A stretch of 64,000 bases of DNA. Origin: Sphingomonas hankookensis (GTDB lineage: Bacteria > Pseudomonadota > Alphaproteobacteria > Sphingomonadales > Sphingomonadaceae). Below, in pieces: positions 8,148 through 16,248 of this stretch (the first letter of the stretch is position 1; each line of letters begins with the position of its first letter). The notes beneath the pieces are model-generated. The model saw only the letters and a program-made list of their open reading frames with translations, was not told the DNA's origin and did not search any database. The translations under genes and the position numbers were made by a program. The DNA lies in assembly GCF_028551275.1 (NCBI RefSeq), contig NZ_CP117025.1, positions 611,001 to 675,000 of the forward strand, given 5' to 3'.

Positions 8148-10262
8148 TCAGAACTTCGCGCGTAGTTCGGCGAAGACGGTGCGCGGGTCGCCGGGGAAGT
8201 GGCCGGTCTGTGCCGAGAAGCCCGAGGCGGCGTACACCGTGTCGAAGAGGTTATCGACCCGGAGCATCAGTTCGGCAAAGCCCAGCTGCTGCGTGATCGA
8301 CGCGTCGAAGATGGTGTAGGGCCGGACCGTCTGTCCGGCGAGGCTGATGCGGCGCGAGACATGTTCGCCGCCGAACGCAAGGGCGGTCCGGATCACCGGC
8401 AGCTGATAGCGGGTCCAGAAGCCGAGCTTGTGCGCAGGGGCATTGGCGAAGCGGGTGCCGACCGCGTTGGTGATCGCCTGTCCCGGCGCGGTGGCGGTGA
8501 TCCGCGCGTCATTATACCCATAGTTGGCGAGCAGCACCCAGTTGCGGGTGAGGTCGGTGGTCAGGTCGAGTTCGACCCCCTTGCTGGTCACCTGCCCGAT
8601 CGGGCGCAGCTGATCGACGCCATTGACCGGGGGCAACGCGGGATCGACCTGCAGGATGTTTTCGCGGACGATGCGGTACAGCGCGGCATTCGCCTGCAAC
8701 CGGCCGTCGAACAGGAGCGATTTGACGCCGCCTTCCCACTGGTTGCCGGTGACCGGCGCGAACGGGCCGCCGGCGTCGGTCGCCTGCGACGCGCTGGCCT
8801 GCGGTTCGAATCCCTGCGACCAGCTGACATAGAGCGACAGGTCGGTGCGTGGCTGATAGATCGCGCCGCCGCGGAAGGTGACGTCGCTGTCGGCATAGCG
8901 CGAGCGGGCGGTGACGCGGTTGCCGGTGGCGACGGTCACGCCATCGTCGAACCGGTCGTAGCGCAGCCCGCCGACCAGCAGAAACTGCTCGGTCAGCGAA
9001 ATCTGATCCTGCGCATAAAAGCCATAGCGGGTCGAGCGGGTGTCGGTGACGGTGAAGGGCAGCGCCATCGCCCGCGTGGCATCCCCGTCCGAGCGGCCAT
9101 AGACCGGGCGGCTGAGGCTCAAGGGCAGCACGCCGCTGCGCAGGATGCGCGAGCGCAGGATATTCGTTTCGCGAAACCAGTCGCCGCCGAACTGGAACCG
9201 GTGCTCCATGCCGAGCAATGTCGTGGTCGCGGTCGCATTGGCGGCGAAGGACAGGCCGTCGACCGGGCGGACCTGATCGCGGAATTCGCGCAGCACCAGA
9301 TCGGGGTTGGCGGCGTTGCGCCCGCGCGGCTCGTGATATTTCTGCCGCTCGGTCGCCTTGAAGTAGCGGGCGCCGACATCGAACGTGATCGCGTCGCCGA
9401 TCGCGGTCGCATAGCGCGCCTGGGTCGCGGTCGAGGTCAGGTGGAGGAAATCGCTCTTTTCATTGGCGTTCCAGCGGATCGAGCCGAGGAAGCGCCCGCT
9501 ATCGTCGACCAGCACCCCGCGCAGCCGGTTGGCGCGCAGATAATTGTCATAGGTCGTGACCTGCACCGTCAGCAGCCCGCCGGGATTGGTGCGGATCGAC
9601 AGGCCGGCATCGCCGATCAGCGACTTGTTCAGCGTGTTGAAGCGATAGGGCCGCATCGCTTCGTAGAAGCCGCCGAGGCGGTAGCTGACCACGCCATCGG
9701 CATCGATCCGGTCGGTCGCCTCCGCCGAGATGCCGAACCGGTCGTAATTGCCGGCAGTGACGACGGTGCGCAGCGCGGCGCGGTCCGACGGCGTCTTCGA
9801 CACGTAATTGATGATGCCGCCGGGCGATCCTGGGCCGAAGAACAGCCCGGCAGGACCCTTGAGCACCTCGACCCGGTCGATGTTGAACAGTTGCGGGACC
9901 GAAAAGCCGATGAACGGATTGCCGCGCTGTCCGTCGTAGAAGGACTGGTCCTGGCGGAAGCCGCGAAAGGTGACGCCGGCATAGCTGAATGCGCTGACGC
10001 CCGAGATATTGCGATAGATGTCGGTCGCGTCGCGCGCGCCCTGATCGACGAACAGGTCGGCATTGATGACCTGCAGCGCCTGCGGAATGTCGAGCGGGTC
10101 CTGTGCCGATTTGCCAACGGTGGTGACGAGCGTGCGGTAGAGTTGCTGGGCGCGGCCCTGCACGATGATCTCGTCATCGGCGGGCGGGTCTGCGCGGTCC
10201 TGTGCCAGTGCCGGAACCGAAACCATGGCCGCGCCCGCGACCGACATCCAAAACCGCTTCAC
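8148..10262 (-). CDS. TonB-dependent siderophore receptor
   Basis: Outer-membrane gated barrel that imports ferric siderophores. The GTG at 10262, after a GGGGGTG ribosome site, gives 704 residues with a signal peptide (VKRFWMSVAGAAMVSVPALAQ). The frame stays open another 400 codons upstream, but that part is antisense to the AI-2E gene and has no family features. The plug domain follows: IPQALQVINADLF, DIYRNISGVSAF, VEVLKGPAGLFFGPGSPGG and IINYVSKTP. The rest is barrel strands ending in the terminal aromatic residue (AELRAKF). The iron-siderophore subtype is inferred from the plug motifs. Confidence 0.92.
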   Translation of the reverse strand: MKRFWMSVAGAAMVSVPALAQDRADPPADDEIIVQGRAQQLYRTLVTTVGKSAQDPLDIPQALQVINADLFVDQGARDATDIYRNISGVSAFSYAGVTFRGFRQDQSFYDGQRGNPFIGFSVPQLFNIDRVEVLKGPAGLFFGPGSPGGIINYVSKTPSDRAALRTVVTAGNYDRFGISAEATDRIDADGVVSYRLGGFYEAMRPYRFNTLNKSLIGDAGLSIRTNPGGLLTVQVTTYDNYLRANRLRGVLVDDSGRFLGSIRWNANEKSDFLHLTSTATQARYATAIGDAITFDVGARYFKATERQKYHEPRGRNAANPDLVLREFRDQVRPVDGLSFAANATATTTLLGMEHRFQFGGDWFRETNILRSRILRSGVLPLSLSRPVYGRSDGDATRAMALPFTVTDTRSTRYGFYAQDQISLTEQFLLVGGLRYDRFDDGVTVATGNRVTARSRYADSDVTFRGGAIYQPRTDLSLYVSWSQGFEPQASASQATDAGGPFAPVTGNQWEGGVKSLLFDGRLQANAALYRIVRENILQVDPALPPVNGVDQLRPIGQVTSKGVELDLTTDLTRNWVLLANYGYNDARITATAPGQAITNAVGTRFANAPAHKLGFWTRYQLPVIRTALAFGGEHVSRRISLAGQTVRPYTIFDASITQQLGFAELMLRVDNLFDTVYAASGFSAQTGHFPGDPRTVFAELRAKF

Positions 10263-10286
10263 ACCACCCCCGATGTATTGATGCAA

Positions 10287-10304
10287 TTCGCTCGCATTAG
10301 CGAA
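10287..10304. promoter_or_regulatory. Palindrome upstream of the siderophore receptor
   Basis: TTCGCT, six bases, AGCGAA: an exact six-base inverted repeat located 25-42 bases upstream of the receptor's GTG start. The position fits an operator or promoter element for this gene. The regulator is not identified by sequence. Confidence 0.4.
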
Positions 10305-10327
10305 CGAACATGGAGGATGCAATCCAA

Positions 10328-10344
10328 TTGCGAACGATCCGCAA
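10328..10344. promoter_or_regulatory. Fur-like box upstream of the siderophore receptor
   Basis: TTGCGAACGATCCGCAA has five-base inverted arms (TTGCG, CGCAA) and resembles the TGCGAATNATTCGCA type of box described for alphaproteobacterial Fur. It lies about 65 bases upstream of the receptor start and about 80 upstream of the AI-2E gene. Iron control of the receptor would be expected. This is a visual match only. Confidence 0.4.
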
Positions 10345-10424
10345 AAAGGATGACATTGTAACGCAGCCGAACCGGAACGCGGCGGCGTTCCGACCGTTGG
10401 AGGGCGCATAAGGGGAAAAGCGGG

Positions 10425-11495
10425 ATGGCCGACAACGATACGCAGCGCGCGACGCCCGGTTACGGCCGGGTCGCGGCGATGACGGTGATGGTACTGGCGA
10501 TCGTTGGCGCGGCGTGGCTGTTGGTCAGCATGATGCGGCTGGTGCTGCTGGTGTTCGCCGCGACGACGATCGCGGTGCTGTTCAGCGCGGTGGCCAACCG
10601 GATCGAGCGATGGACGCGGCTGCCGCGCGGGCTGGCGCTGGCGCTGTCGGTCATCCTGCTGCTCGGTACGGTGATCGGCATCTTCTATGCGTTCGGCGCG
10701 CAGCTGGCGCAGCAGTTCGACACGATCCAGGAACAGATCCCGGCGGCATTCCAGGCGGTGCAGCGTCAGCTCGACAGCTGGGGACTGGGCGAGCCGTCGC
10801 GCGAATTGCTGACGCAGGGCAGCAGCGACCTGTCGACGATCATGTCGCGCGCGGGCGGCTATGCCCTGTCGATCGGGTCGGGGCTGTCGGATGCGGTGCT
10901 GGTGCTGGTCGGGGCGATTTTCCTGGCGGCCGATCCCGAACTCTATCGCCGGGGGCTGGTGACGCTGGTGCCGCCCAAGGCCGAGGGCGTCGCGCGCAAG
11001 GCGGTGGACGACGCCGCCGGCGGCCTGCGCGGATGGATGAAGGGCGAGGCGGTGGCGATCATCGTCGTCGCGGTGCTGACCGGGGCGGGGCTGTCGCTGC
11101 TGGGCGTGCCGGCCGCGATCGGGCTGGGGCTGATCGCCGGGTTGATGGACATCGTGCCGTTCGTCGGGCCGATCATCGCCGGCGTGCCCGCCGTGCTGCT
11201 GGCCTTTACCCAGTCGCCGTCGACCGCGTTGTGGACGATCGTGCTGTTCCTGATCGTCCAGCAGATCCAGGGCAATATCCTGCAACCCATCGTCCAGAAA
11301 CATGCGGTCGACGTGCCGCCCGCCGTGTTGCTGTTCTCGGTCATCGGCATGGGGCTGTTGTTCGGGTTCATCGGCGTGCTGCTGGCGGCGCCGCTGACGA
11401 TCGTCGTGTTCGTGCTGGTGCAGCGGATTTACGTGCAGGCGCTGCTGGGGCGGGACATTACCGTGGCGACGGACAAGGTGAAGGAGGAGGAGTGA
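10425..11495 (+). CDS. AI-2E family transporter (PerM/YdiK-like membrane protein)
   Basis: A 356-residue inner-membrane protein preceded by an AAGGGGAAAAGCGGG ribosome site. It has two N-terminal membrane helices (residues about 14-55), a third near 65-85, and an amphipathic soluble region (FDTIQEQIPAAFQAVQRQ). Five C-terminal helices follow, including the family segment MDIVPFVGPIIAGVPAVLLA and QQIQGNILQPIVQ. Family members include TqsA (AI-2 export) and sodium/proton antiporters, so the real substrate is open. It is divergent from the receptor. Confidence 0.9.
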   Translation: MADNDTQRATPGYGRVAAMTVMVLAIVGAAWLLVSMMRLVLLVFAATTIAVLFSAVANRIERWTRLPRGLALALSVILLLGTVIGIFYAFGAQLAQQFDTIQEQIPAAFQAVQRQLDSWGLGEPSRELLTQGSSDLSTIMSRAGGYALSIGSGLSDAVLVLVGAIFLAADPELYRRGLVTLVPPKAEGVARKAVDDAAGGLRGWMKGEAVAIIVVAVLTGAGLSLLGVPAAIGLGLIAGLMDIVPFVGPIIAGVPAVLLAFTQSPSTALWTIVLFLIVQQIQGNILQPIVQKHAVDVPPAVLLFSVIGMGLLFGFIGVLLAAPLTIVVFVLVQRIYVQALLGRDITVATDKVKEEE

Positions 11496-11512
11496 GCGCT
11501 CCGCTCCCAAGC

Positions 11513-11583
11513 TGACTTGATCCCGGGTCCCGCTTTTCGTGCCGTCGAGAAGAAGCGGGACCCCGGGTCAAGCCCGGGGTGAC
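11513..11583. repeat. Intergenic repeat family B, copy 2
   Basis: GACTTGATCCCGGGTCCCGC on the left and GCGGGACCCCGGGTCAAGCC plus GGGGTGAC on the right form a near-perfect inverted repeat around a short variable loop. It lies between the convergent AI-2E and crtB genes. Confidence 0.85.
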
Positions 11584-11590
11584 GGGTGGG

Positions 11591-12517
11591 TCAGGCGGGG
11601 CGCGTCCACAGTACCGGGTCGCGCGGGGTATCCGGCGCGGGGCGCCAGCGGGCCGCCACGAAGGCGCGGGCGATGGCGGCGATCTTTTCGCCTTTCGATG
11701 TGCTCTGCCGCTGGTCCCATGCGGCGGGGCCGGCGGCGGCGACTTTCCGGGCGATGCCGCCATAGATGTCGGCGGCGGCGAGCACCGCCCAGGCCGAGCG
11801 CCATGGCAGGCGGGCGGCACCGACGCGGGCGCTGTCTTCGTGGGAAGCCGCGCGCGCGGCCATGCGGCGGGCGAGGATCGCGACCCGGTCGGGCGTCGCC
11901 ATCGGATCGGCGGGGTCGATGCCCTGTTCGGCCAGCCAGTCGCGCGGCAGATAGCAGCGGCCGGCGTCGGCATCCTCGCGCACGTCGCGGGCGATATTGG
12001 CGAGCTGAAAGGCGAGGCCGAGATCGCAGGCGCGGTCGAGCGTGTCCTGTTCGTGCGCGGGCACGCCCATCACCACCGCCATCAGCCCGCCGACCGCGCC
12101 GGCGACGTGATAGCAATATCGGTACAGGTCGGCTTCGCTTACCGGCTGCCAGCCATCGGCGTCGAGCTGGAACCCGTCGATCACGTCGTACACGAGGGCA
12201 TGCGGCAGGCCGACCTCGGCTGCGACCACGCCCAGCGCGTCGAAGGCGGGATCGCCGGTCGGCTGCCCGGCCAGCGCCTGCGCGGTGCGCGCGCGGATCA
12301 GGGTCAGGCGTTCCTGCGCATCGTCGAGCCGCTGCATGCCATGGCCCATGTCCTGCCCGTCGGCCAGGTCGTCGCAGGCGCGGCACCACGCATAGAGCAG
12401 CCAGGCGCGTTCGCGGGTGACGGGATCGAACAGCTTGCTCGCCGCCGCGAAACTCTTGGAGCCGCGCGCGATCGTGTCGCGAGCATGCGCGACGAGCGCT
12501 GCGCGGGGCGGGATCAA
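11591..12517 (-). CDS. crtB: Phytoene synthase CrtB
   Basis: Condenses two geranylgeranyl diphosphates to phytoene, the first committed carotenoid step. Started at the TTG at 12517, it has 308 residues (LIPPRAALVAHARDTIARGS). That TTG overlaps the TGA of the LOG gene as TTGA and has AAGGA just upstream. The substrate-binding Asp motif DDLAD is at about 49-53, YCYHVAGAVGGLM in the middle, and the second Asp-rich motif is QLANIARDVREDADAGR. The frame is open further upstream inside the LOG gene, but that part carries no synthase features. It is transcribed with the LOG gene and possibly crtY-crtI. Confidence 0.94.
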   Translation of the reverse strand: MIPPRAALVAHARDTIARGSKSFAAASKLFDPVTRERAWLLYAWCRACDDLADGQDMGHGMQRLDDAQERLTLIRARTAQALAGQPTGDPAFDALGVVAAEVGLPHALVYDVIDGFQLDADGWQPVSEADLYRYCYHVAGAVGGLMAVVMGVPAHEQDTLDRACDLGLAFQLANIARDVREDADAGRCYLPRDWLAEQGIDPADPMATPDRVAILARRMAARAASHEDSARVGAARLPWRSAWAVLAAADIYGGIARKVAAAGPAAWDQRQSTSKGEKIAAIARAFVAARWRPAPDTPRDPVLWTRPA

Positions 12518-13095
12518 AGGTCCTTGCTGCTCATATGGATGATCGCCTGCACCGGCGTGTGCGCCGCCATCTTGCCCAGCAGCGCGTCGAGCGTGTCGGC
12601 GACCAGCAATATGTCGCGGTGCATCGGGCGCATGAAGCCGACCTCGGCCATCTTCGCGACGAAGGCGATCAGATGGTCGTAGAAGCCGGCGACGTTGAGC
12701 AATCCGACCGGCTTGGTGTGATAGCCGAGCTGTGCCCAGCTCATCGCCTCCCACAATTCGTCCATCGTGCCGGTGCCGCCGGGGATGGTGACGAAGCCGT
12801 CGGACAGGTCGGTGAACGCCTGTTTGCGCTGATGCATCGTGTCGACGACGTGCAGTTCGGTGAGGCCCTTGTGCGCGGCCTCTGCCTTCACCAGCGCGGT
12901 CGGGATCACGCCGATCACCTCGCCACCCGCCTCGATCGCGCCATCGGCGACCGCGCCCATCAGGCCGAGCTTGCCGCCGCCATAGACGACGCCGATGCCG
13001 CGCTCCGCCAGCGCACGGCCGACGGCGCGGGCGGAGTCGATATAGACAGGGTCGGCGGGGGTCGCGGACCCGCAATAGATGGCCAGGCGCTTCAT
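12514..13095 (-). CDS. LOG-family protein (TIGR00730-type Rossmann fold)
   Basis: A 193-residue protein started at the ATG at 13095 (MKRLAIYCGSATPADP). The LOG signature PGGTGTMDE is at about residue 98, with the preceding VVDTMHQRKQAF segment, and a Rossmann GGGKLGLMGAVA near 45. Bacterial LOG proteins hydrolyse nucleoside monophosphates at the N-glycosidic bond (the cytokinin-activating reaction). Older annotations as lysine decarboxylase are not supported. It overlaps crtB by four bases, so translation of crtB probably depends on it. Confidence 0.93.
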   Translation of the reverse strand: MKRLAIYCGSATPADPVYIDSARAVGRALAERGIGVVYGGGKLGLMGAVADGAIEAGGEVIGVIPTALVKAEAAHKGLTELHVVDTMHQRKQAFTDLSDGFVTIPGGTGTMDELWEAMSWAQLGYHTKPVGLLNVAGFYDHLIAFVAKMAEVGFMRPMHRDILLVADTLDALLGKMAAHTPVQAIIHMSSKDL

Positions 13096-13168
13096 GGGGG
13101 TGGGAGGTAGGCGATTGGCGGGTGGGGGGCAAGCGGGTGACGTTGCCCCTACCTGCCCAATACCCAAT

Positions 13169-13290
13169 CCGTTTGCTTCGAGCGCAGGTTCGAGCCTTGT
13201 CGAGAACCGAAGTCGAGAAGGGGGTGCCTCAAACGGGGCGTTCTCGACGGGCGCTTCTCGACAAGCTCGAAGCTGCTCGAACCAAACGGT
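13169..13290. repeat. Intergenic repeat family A, copy 2
   Basis: Nearly the same layout as copy 1: GTTTGCTTCGAGCGCAGGTT at the left, GTCGAGAACCGAAGTCGAGAA in the middle, and TTCTCGACAAGCTCGAAGC plus TGCTCGAACCAAACGG at the right. The two ends (CCGTTTG/CAAACGG) are complementary. It lies between the LOG gene and crtI, both on the minus strand, so it may separate two transcripts of the carotenoid cluster. The rest of the 226-base gap shows nothing. Confidence 0.85.
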
Positions 13291-13321
13291 TGGGGTTGGG
13301 GTTGGGCGCGGGAGAGGGCGT

Positions 13322-14800
13322 TCAGTCCTCGCCCCCCAGCATCAGCCCAGCCGTCGCCTTGGCGCTTCCCACGACCCCGGGAATCCCCGCGCCCGGATGG
13401 GTGCCGGCCCCGACCACATACAGATTCGGGATATCGTCATCGCGGTTGTGCGCGCGGAAATAGGCGCTCTGGGTCAGGATCGGCTCCAGCGAGAAGGCCG
13501 ATCCCTGATAGGCGTTCAGGTCGTGGGTGAAGTCGCTCGGCATATAGCTGAACTTCGTCACGATCCGGTCGTGAATGTCGGGGATCAGGCGGCGGCCGAC
13601 TTCATCGAGAATGCGCTTTTCGAGGATCGGGCCGATCTGGTCCCAGTCGACCGGGAACTTGCCAGTGTGCGGCACCGGGCACAGCGCGTAGAAGGTCGAA
13701 TGCCCCTCCGGCGCCATCGACGGGTCGGTGACGGTCGGATGGTGGAGATAGAGCGAGAAGTCCTCGCTCAGCACGCCATGGTCGTAAATGTCGGCGAGCA
13801 GCCCCTTATAGCGCGGGCCGAACAGGATCATGTGGTGGGGGATGCCCGGCCATGTGCCCTTGATGCCGAAATGGACGACGAACAGCGACGGCGAGAAGCG
13901 CTTCTTCTCCAGCCGCTGCACCTTGCGCTGCGCGCTGCGCGAACCGGACAGCAGGTCCTTGTAGCTGTGCATCAGGTCGGCATTGGTCGCGACCATGTCG
14001 GCGCCGATCACCACGCCGCCCTTCGTCGTCACCCCCGTCGCGCGGTCGCCGAGCGTGTCGATGCTCTTGACCGGATCGCCGAGCATCAACGTGCCGCCGA
14101 GCTTTTCGAACAGGCGGACCATGCCGGCGACCAGCTTGTTGGTCCCCCCTTGCGCGAACCACACGCCGCCGTCGCGCTCCAGCTTGTGGATCAGCGCATA
14201 GATGCTGCTGGTCTTCATCGGATCGCCGCCGACCAGCAGGGTGTGGAACGACAGCGCTTGGCGCAACTTGTCGTTCTTCACGAACGACGACACGATCGAA
14301 TAGACCGAGCGCCACGCCTGGTACTTCGCCAGCGCCGGCGCGGCCTTGATCATCGAGGCGAAGTCGAGGAACGGCACGTGGCCGAGCTTCACATAGCCTT
14401 CCTCGTACACCCCCGCCGAATATTCGAGGAAGCGGGCATAGCCGGCGAGATCGCCCGGATCGAGCTTGGCGATTTCGGAGCGCAGCAGCGTGTCGTCGTT
14501 GGTGTAGTCGAAATTGGTGCCGTCGGGCCAGTTGAGCCGGTAGAAGGGCGACACCGGTTCCAGCGTCACGTCCTCGGCCATGTCGCGGCCGGTCAGCTGC
14601 CAGAGTTCCTGCAACGCCTCGGGGGCGGTGATGACCGTCGGGCCGGCGTCGAAGACGAAGCCGTCGCGCTCCCAATAATAGGCGCGGCCGCCGGGCTTGT
14701 CGCGCCCCTCGACCAACGTCGTCTGCACGCCCGCCGACTGCAGCCGGATGGCGAGCGCGAGGCCGCCGAACCCTGCGCCGATAACGACTGCCGTCTTCAC
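13322..14800 (-). CDS. crtI: Phytoene desaturase CrtI
   Basis: FAD-dependent enzyme that turns phytoene into lycopene. The GTG at 14800 with GGAGACAGGG upstream gives 492 residues, the family length. The dinucleotide-binding motif is VIGAGFGGLALAIRL (about 5-19), then PGGRAYYWERDGFVFDAGPT. The C-terminal CrtI-type signature is GAGTHPGAGIPGVVGSAK. The start overlaps the crtY stop (GTGA), so crtY and crtI are coupled. Confidence 0.96.
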   Translation of the reverse strand: MKTAVVIGAGFGGLALAIRLQSAGVQTTLVEGRDKPGGRAYYWERDGFVFDAGPTVITAPEALQELWQLTGRDMAEDVTLEPVSPFYRLNWPDGTNFDYTNDDTLLRSEIAKLDPGDLAGYARFLEYSAGVYEEGYVKLGHVPFLDFASMIKAAPALAKYQAWRSVYSIVSSFVKNDKLRQALSFHTLLVGGDPMKTSSIYALIHKLERDGGVWFAQGGTNKLVAGMVRLFEKLGGTLMLGDPVKSIDTLGDRATGVTTKGGVVIGADMVATNADLMHSYKDLLSGSRSAQRKVQRLEKKRFSPSLFVVHFGIKGTWPGIPHHMILFGPRYKGLLADIYDHGVLSEDFSLYLHHPTVTDPSMAPEGHSTFYALCPVPHTGKFPVDWDQIGPILEKRILDEVGRRLIPDIHDRIVTKFSYMPSDFTHDLNAYQGSAFSLEPILTQSAYFRAHNRDDDIPNLYVVGAGTHPGAGIPGVVGSAKATAGLMLGGED

Positions 14801-15960
14801 CCCTGTCTCCCCATCAACGCCTGCACCGCGCGCCCGATCGGCACCGGCGGTTTCCCGATCAGCACCCGGGCCTGATCGAACAAATTCGATTGCCCGGCAT
14901 AGAAGCGTCCGATCAGCGCCGCGTCCAGCCGGTAGAAGCGTTCGAGCACGCGGTAGCGTTCCACAGGGTCCGCCGCGCGGAACAACATTGTCGCAAGCAT
15001 CCGGTAGAAGCCGCGCTTTTTCCACAGCGACGCCGCATAATCATGGGTCAGCGTGTGGAGCGCTCCGCCCGACCAGTCCGAACTGTCGGCGACCAGCTGC
15101 GCCAGACGTACGGCGTCGGGCAGCGAATAGCCGGTCAGCGGATGGAACAGCCCGGCGCGCATCCCGCCCTTTGCCACGCGATTGCCGCCAGAACGCCAAT
15201 ATTCCTCGAAATCGCCGCCCATCGCGACCGGGAGCACGCCGGTTTCGCTGCGCCCGACGGTGGCCGCGTCCCAGCCCTTTGCGGCGGCATAGGCGGCGAT
15301 GCGTCCCGCCAGCACCTGCGTGTCGAGGTCGGGGGTGTCGCTATAATATGTGTCCTCGACGAACAGCGTCGAGGCATCGAACGGCAGGGTGTAGAGGAAG
15401 CGATAGCCGTCGATCTGCTCGACCGATCCGTCCATCACGATCGGGCGTTCGACGCCGTGGGGATAGGCGGTGTGCAACTCCATCCCCATGAACTTCTGCC
15501 AGCCGAGGTCGAGATGCGACAGGTCGCCGGGGCCGCGACAGTCGATCACCCCCTGCGCCTCCACCCGGTCGCCGTCCGCCAGCACGACGGCGGTCGGACT
15601 GGCTCCCAGCACCCGCGCCGACGCCATCAGCGTTTCACTTGGCAGCGTATCGCGCAGCACCGTGTCGAGCCGTTCGGACGTGATCGAATAATAGGTGGTG
15701 TCGAGGGTGCGGGCATGCGCCGGAAAGGCGATGTCGTAGCCGCGCCAGCCATGGGCGACGAGCGGCGCCACCAGTGCGCGCTGTTCGGTCGCGACGTCGC
15801 TGCCGAAGAACGACCAGACATGGTTGCCGCCGAAGTGCGCCGCCCCCTCGATCAGGCGGATGCGCGCATCGGGCCGCCGCTTCGCCGCCGCCAGCGCGAT
15901 GAGGGCGCCGGACAATCCCCCGCCGACGATGGCGAGGTCGCATTGATGGATGGTTGGCAT
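14797..15960 (-). CDS. crtY: Lycopene beta-cyclase CrtY
   Basis: Cyclises both ends of lycopene to beta-carotene. The 387-residue protein has the N-terminal NAD(P)/FAD motif IVGGGLSGALIALAAA, SFFGSDV, the FLEET-like segment LFVEDTYYS (about 215-223), and GMRAGLFHPLTGYSLPDAV near 285-303, all typical of bacterial CrtY. It is the first gene of a minus-strand crtY-crtI pair joined by a GTGA overlap. The ATG at 15960 is at the beginning of a 288-base gap. Confidence 0.95.
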   Translation of the reverse strand: MPTIHQCDLAIVGGGLSGALIALAAAKRRPDARIRLIEGAAHFGGNHVWSFFGSDVATEQRALVAPLVAHGWRGYDIAFPAHARTLDTTYYSITSERLDTVLRDTLPSETLMASARVLGASPTAVVLADGDRVEAQGVIDCRGPGDLSHLDLGWQKFMGMELHTAYPHGVERPIVMDGSVEQIDGYRFLYTLPFDASTLFVEDTYYSDTPDLDTQVLAGRIAAYAAAKGWDAATVGRSETGVLPVAMGGDFEEYWRSGGNRVAKGGMRAGLFHPLTGYSLPDAVRLAQLVADSSDWSGGALHTLTHDYAASLWKKRGFYRMLATMLFRAADPVERYRVLERFYRLDAALIGRFYAGQSNLFDQARVLIGKPPVPIGRAVQALMGRQG

Positions 15961-16073
15961 GGGGGGGCAGTAGGGGAGCGAAGTCGCGGTAGCAACGGCG
16001 GAAAGCCGGCTTGCCCGATGGGGTGGGGCTTCAGCGTGCGGCAGCCGCTGTCGATAGTCGGTGTGATTTCCTC

Positions 16074-16162
16074 GTCACCCCGGGCTTGACCCCGGGGTCC
16101 CGCTTCTTCTTCTACAGCCGGCCGAGCGAGAAGCGGGACCCCAGGGTCAAGCCCGGGGTGAC
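16074..16162. repeat. Intergenic repeat family B, copy 3
   Basis: The most complete copy: GTCACCCCGGGCTTGACC, then TCCCGCTTCTTCTTC, a loop, and AGAAGCGGGACC with GGTCAAGCCCGGGGTGAC. It lies between the divergent crtY and the hydroxylase gene, so here it cannot be a simple transcription terminator. The remaining bases of this 288-base gap show no gene. Confidence 0.9.
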
Positions 16163-16248
16163 GGTGGGGTTGCGGAGGGCGATCGCTTCCCACAGGCGGG
16201 GAGGATCTAAGCCTGTCCTCCCCGCCCACAATCCGCTACAGGGCCCCC

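Noticed and set aside
8199..10361. A 720-codon plus-strand open frame opposite the siderophore receptor
   Set aside because: It is a mirror of the receptor on GC-rich DNA; the translation is rich in Arg, Gly and Ala without any family motif, while the minus strand has the full receptor.
10263..11510. N-terminal extension of about 400 codons on the receptor frame
   Set aside because: It is antisense to the AI-2E gene, very rich in His, Gln and Arg, and lies before a good signal peptide with GTG start.
13079..14875. A 598-codon plus-strand frame opposite crtI
   Set aside because: Runs through an intergenic repeat and antisense to crtI, no motifs.
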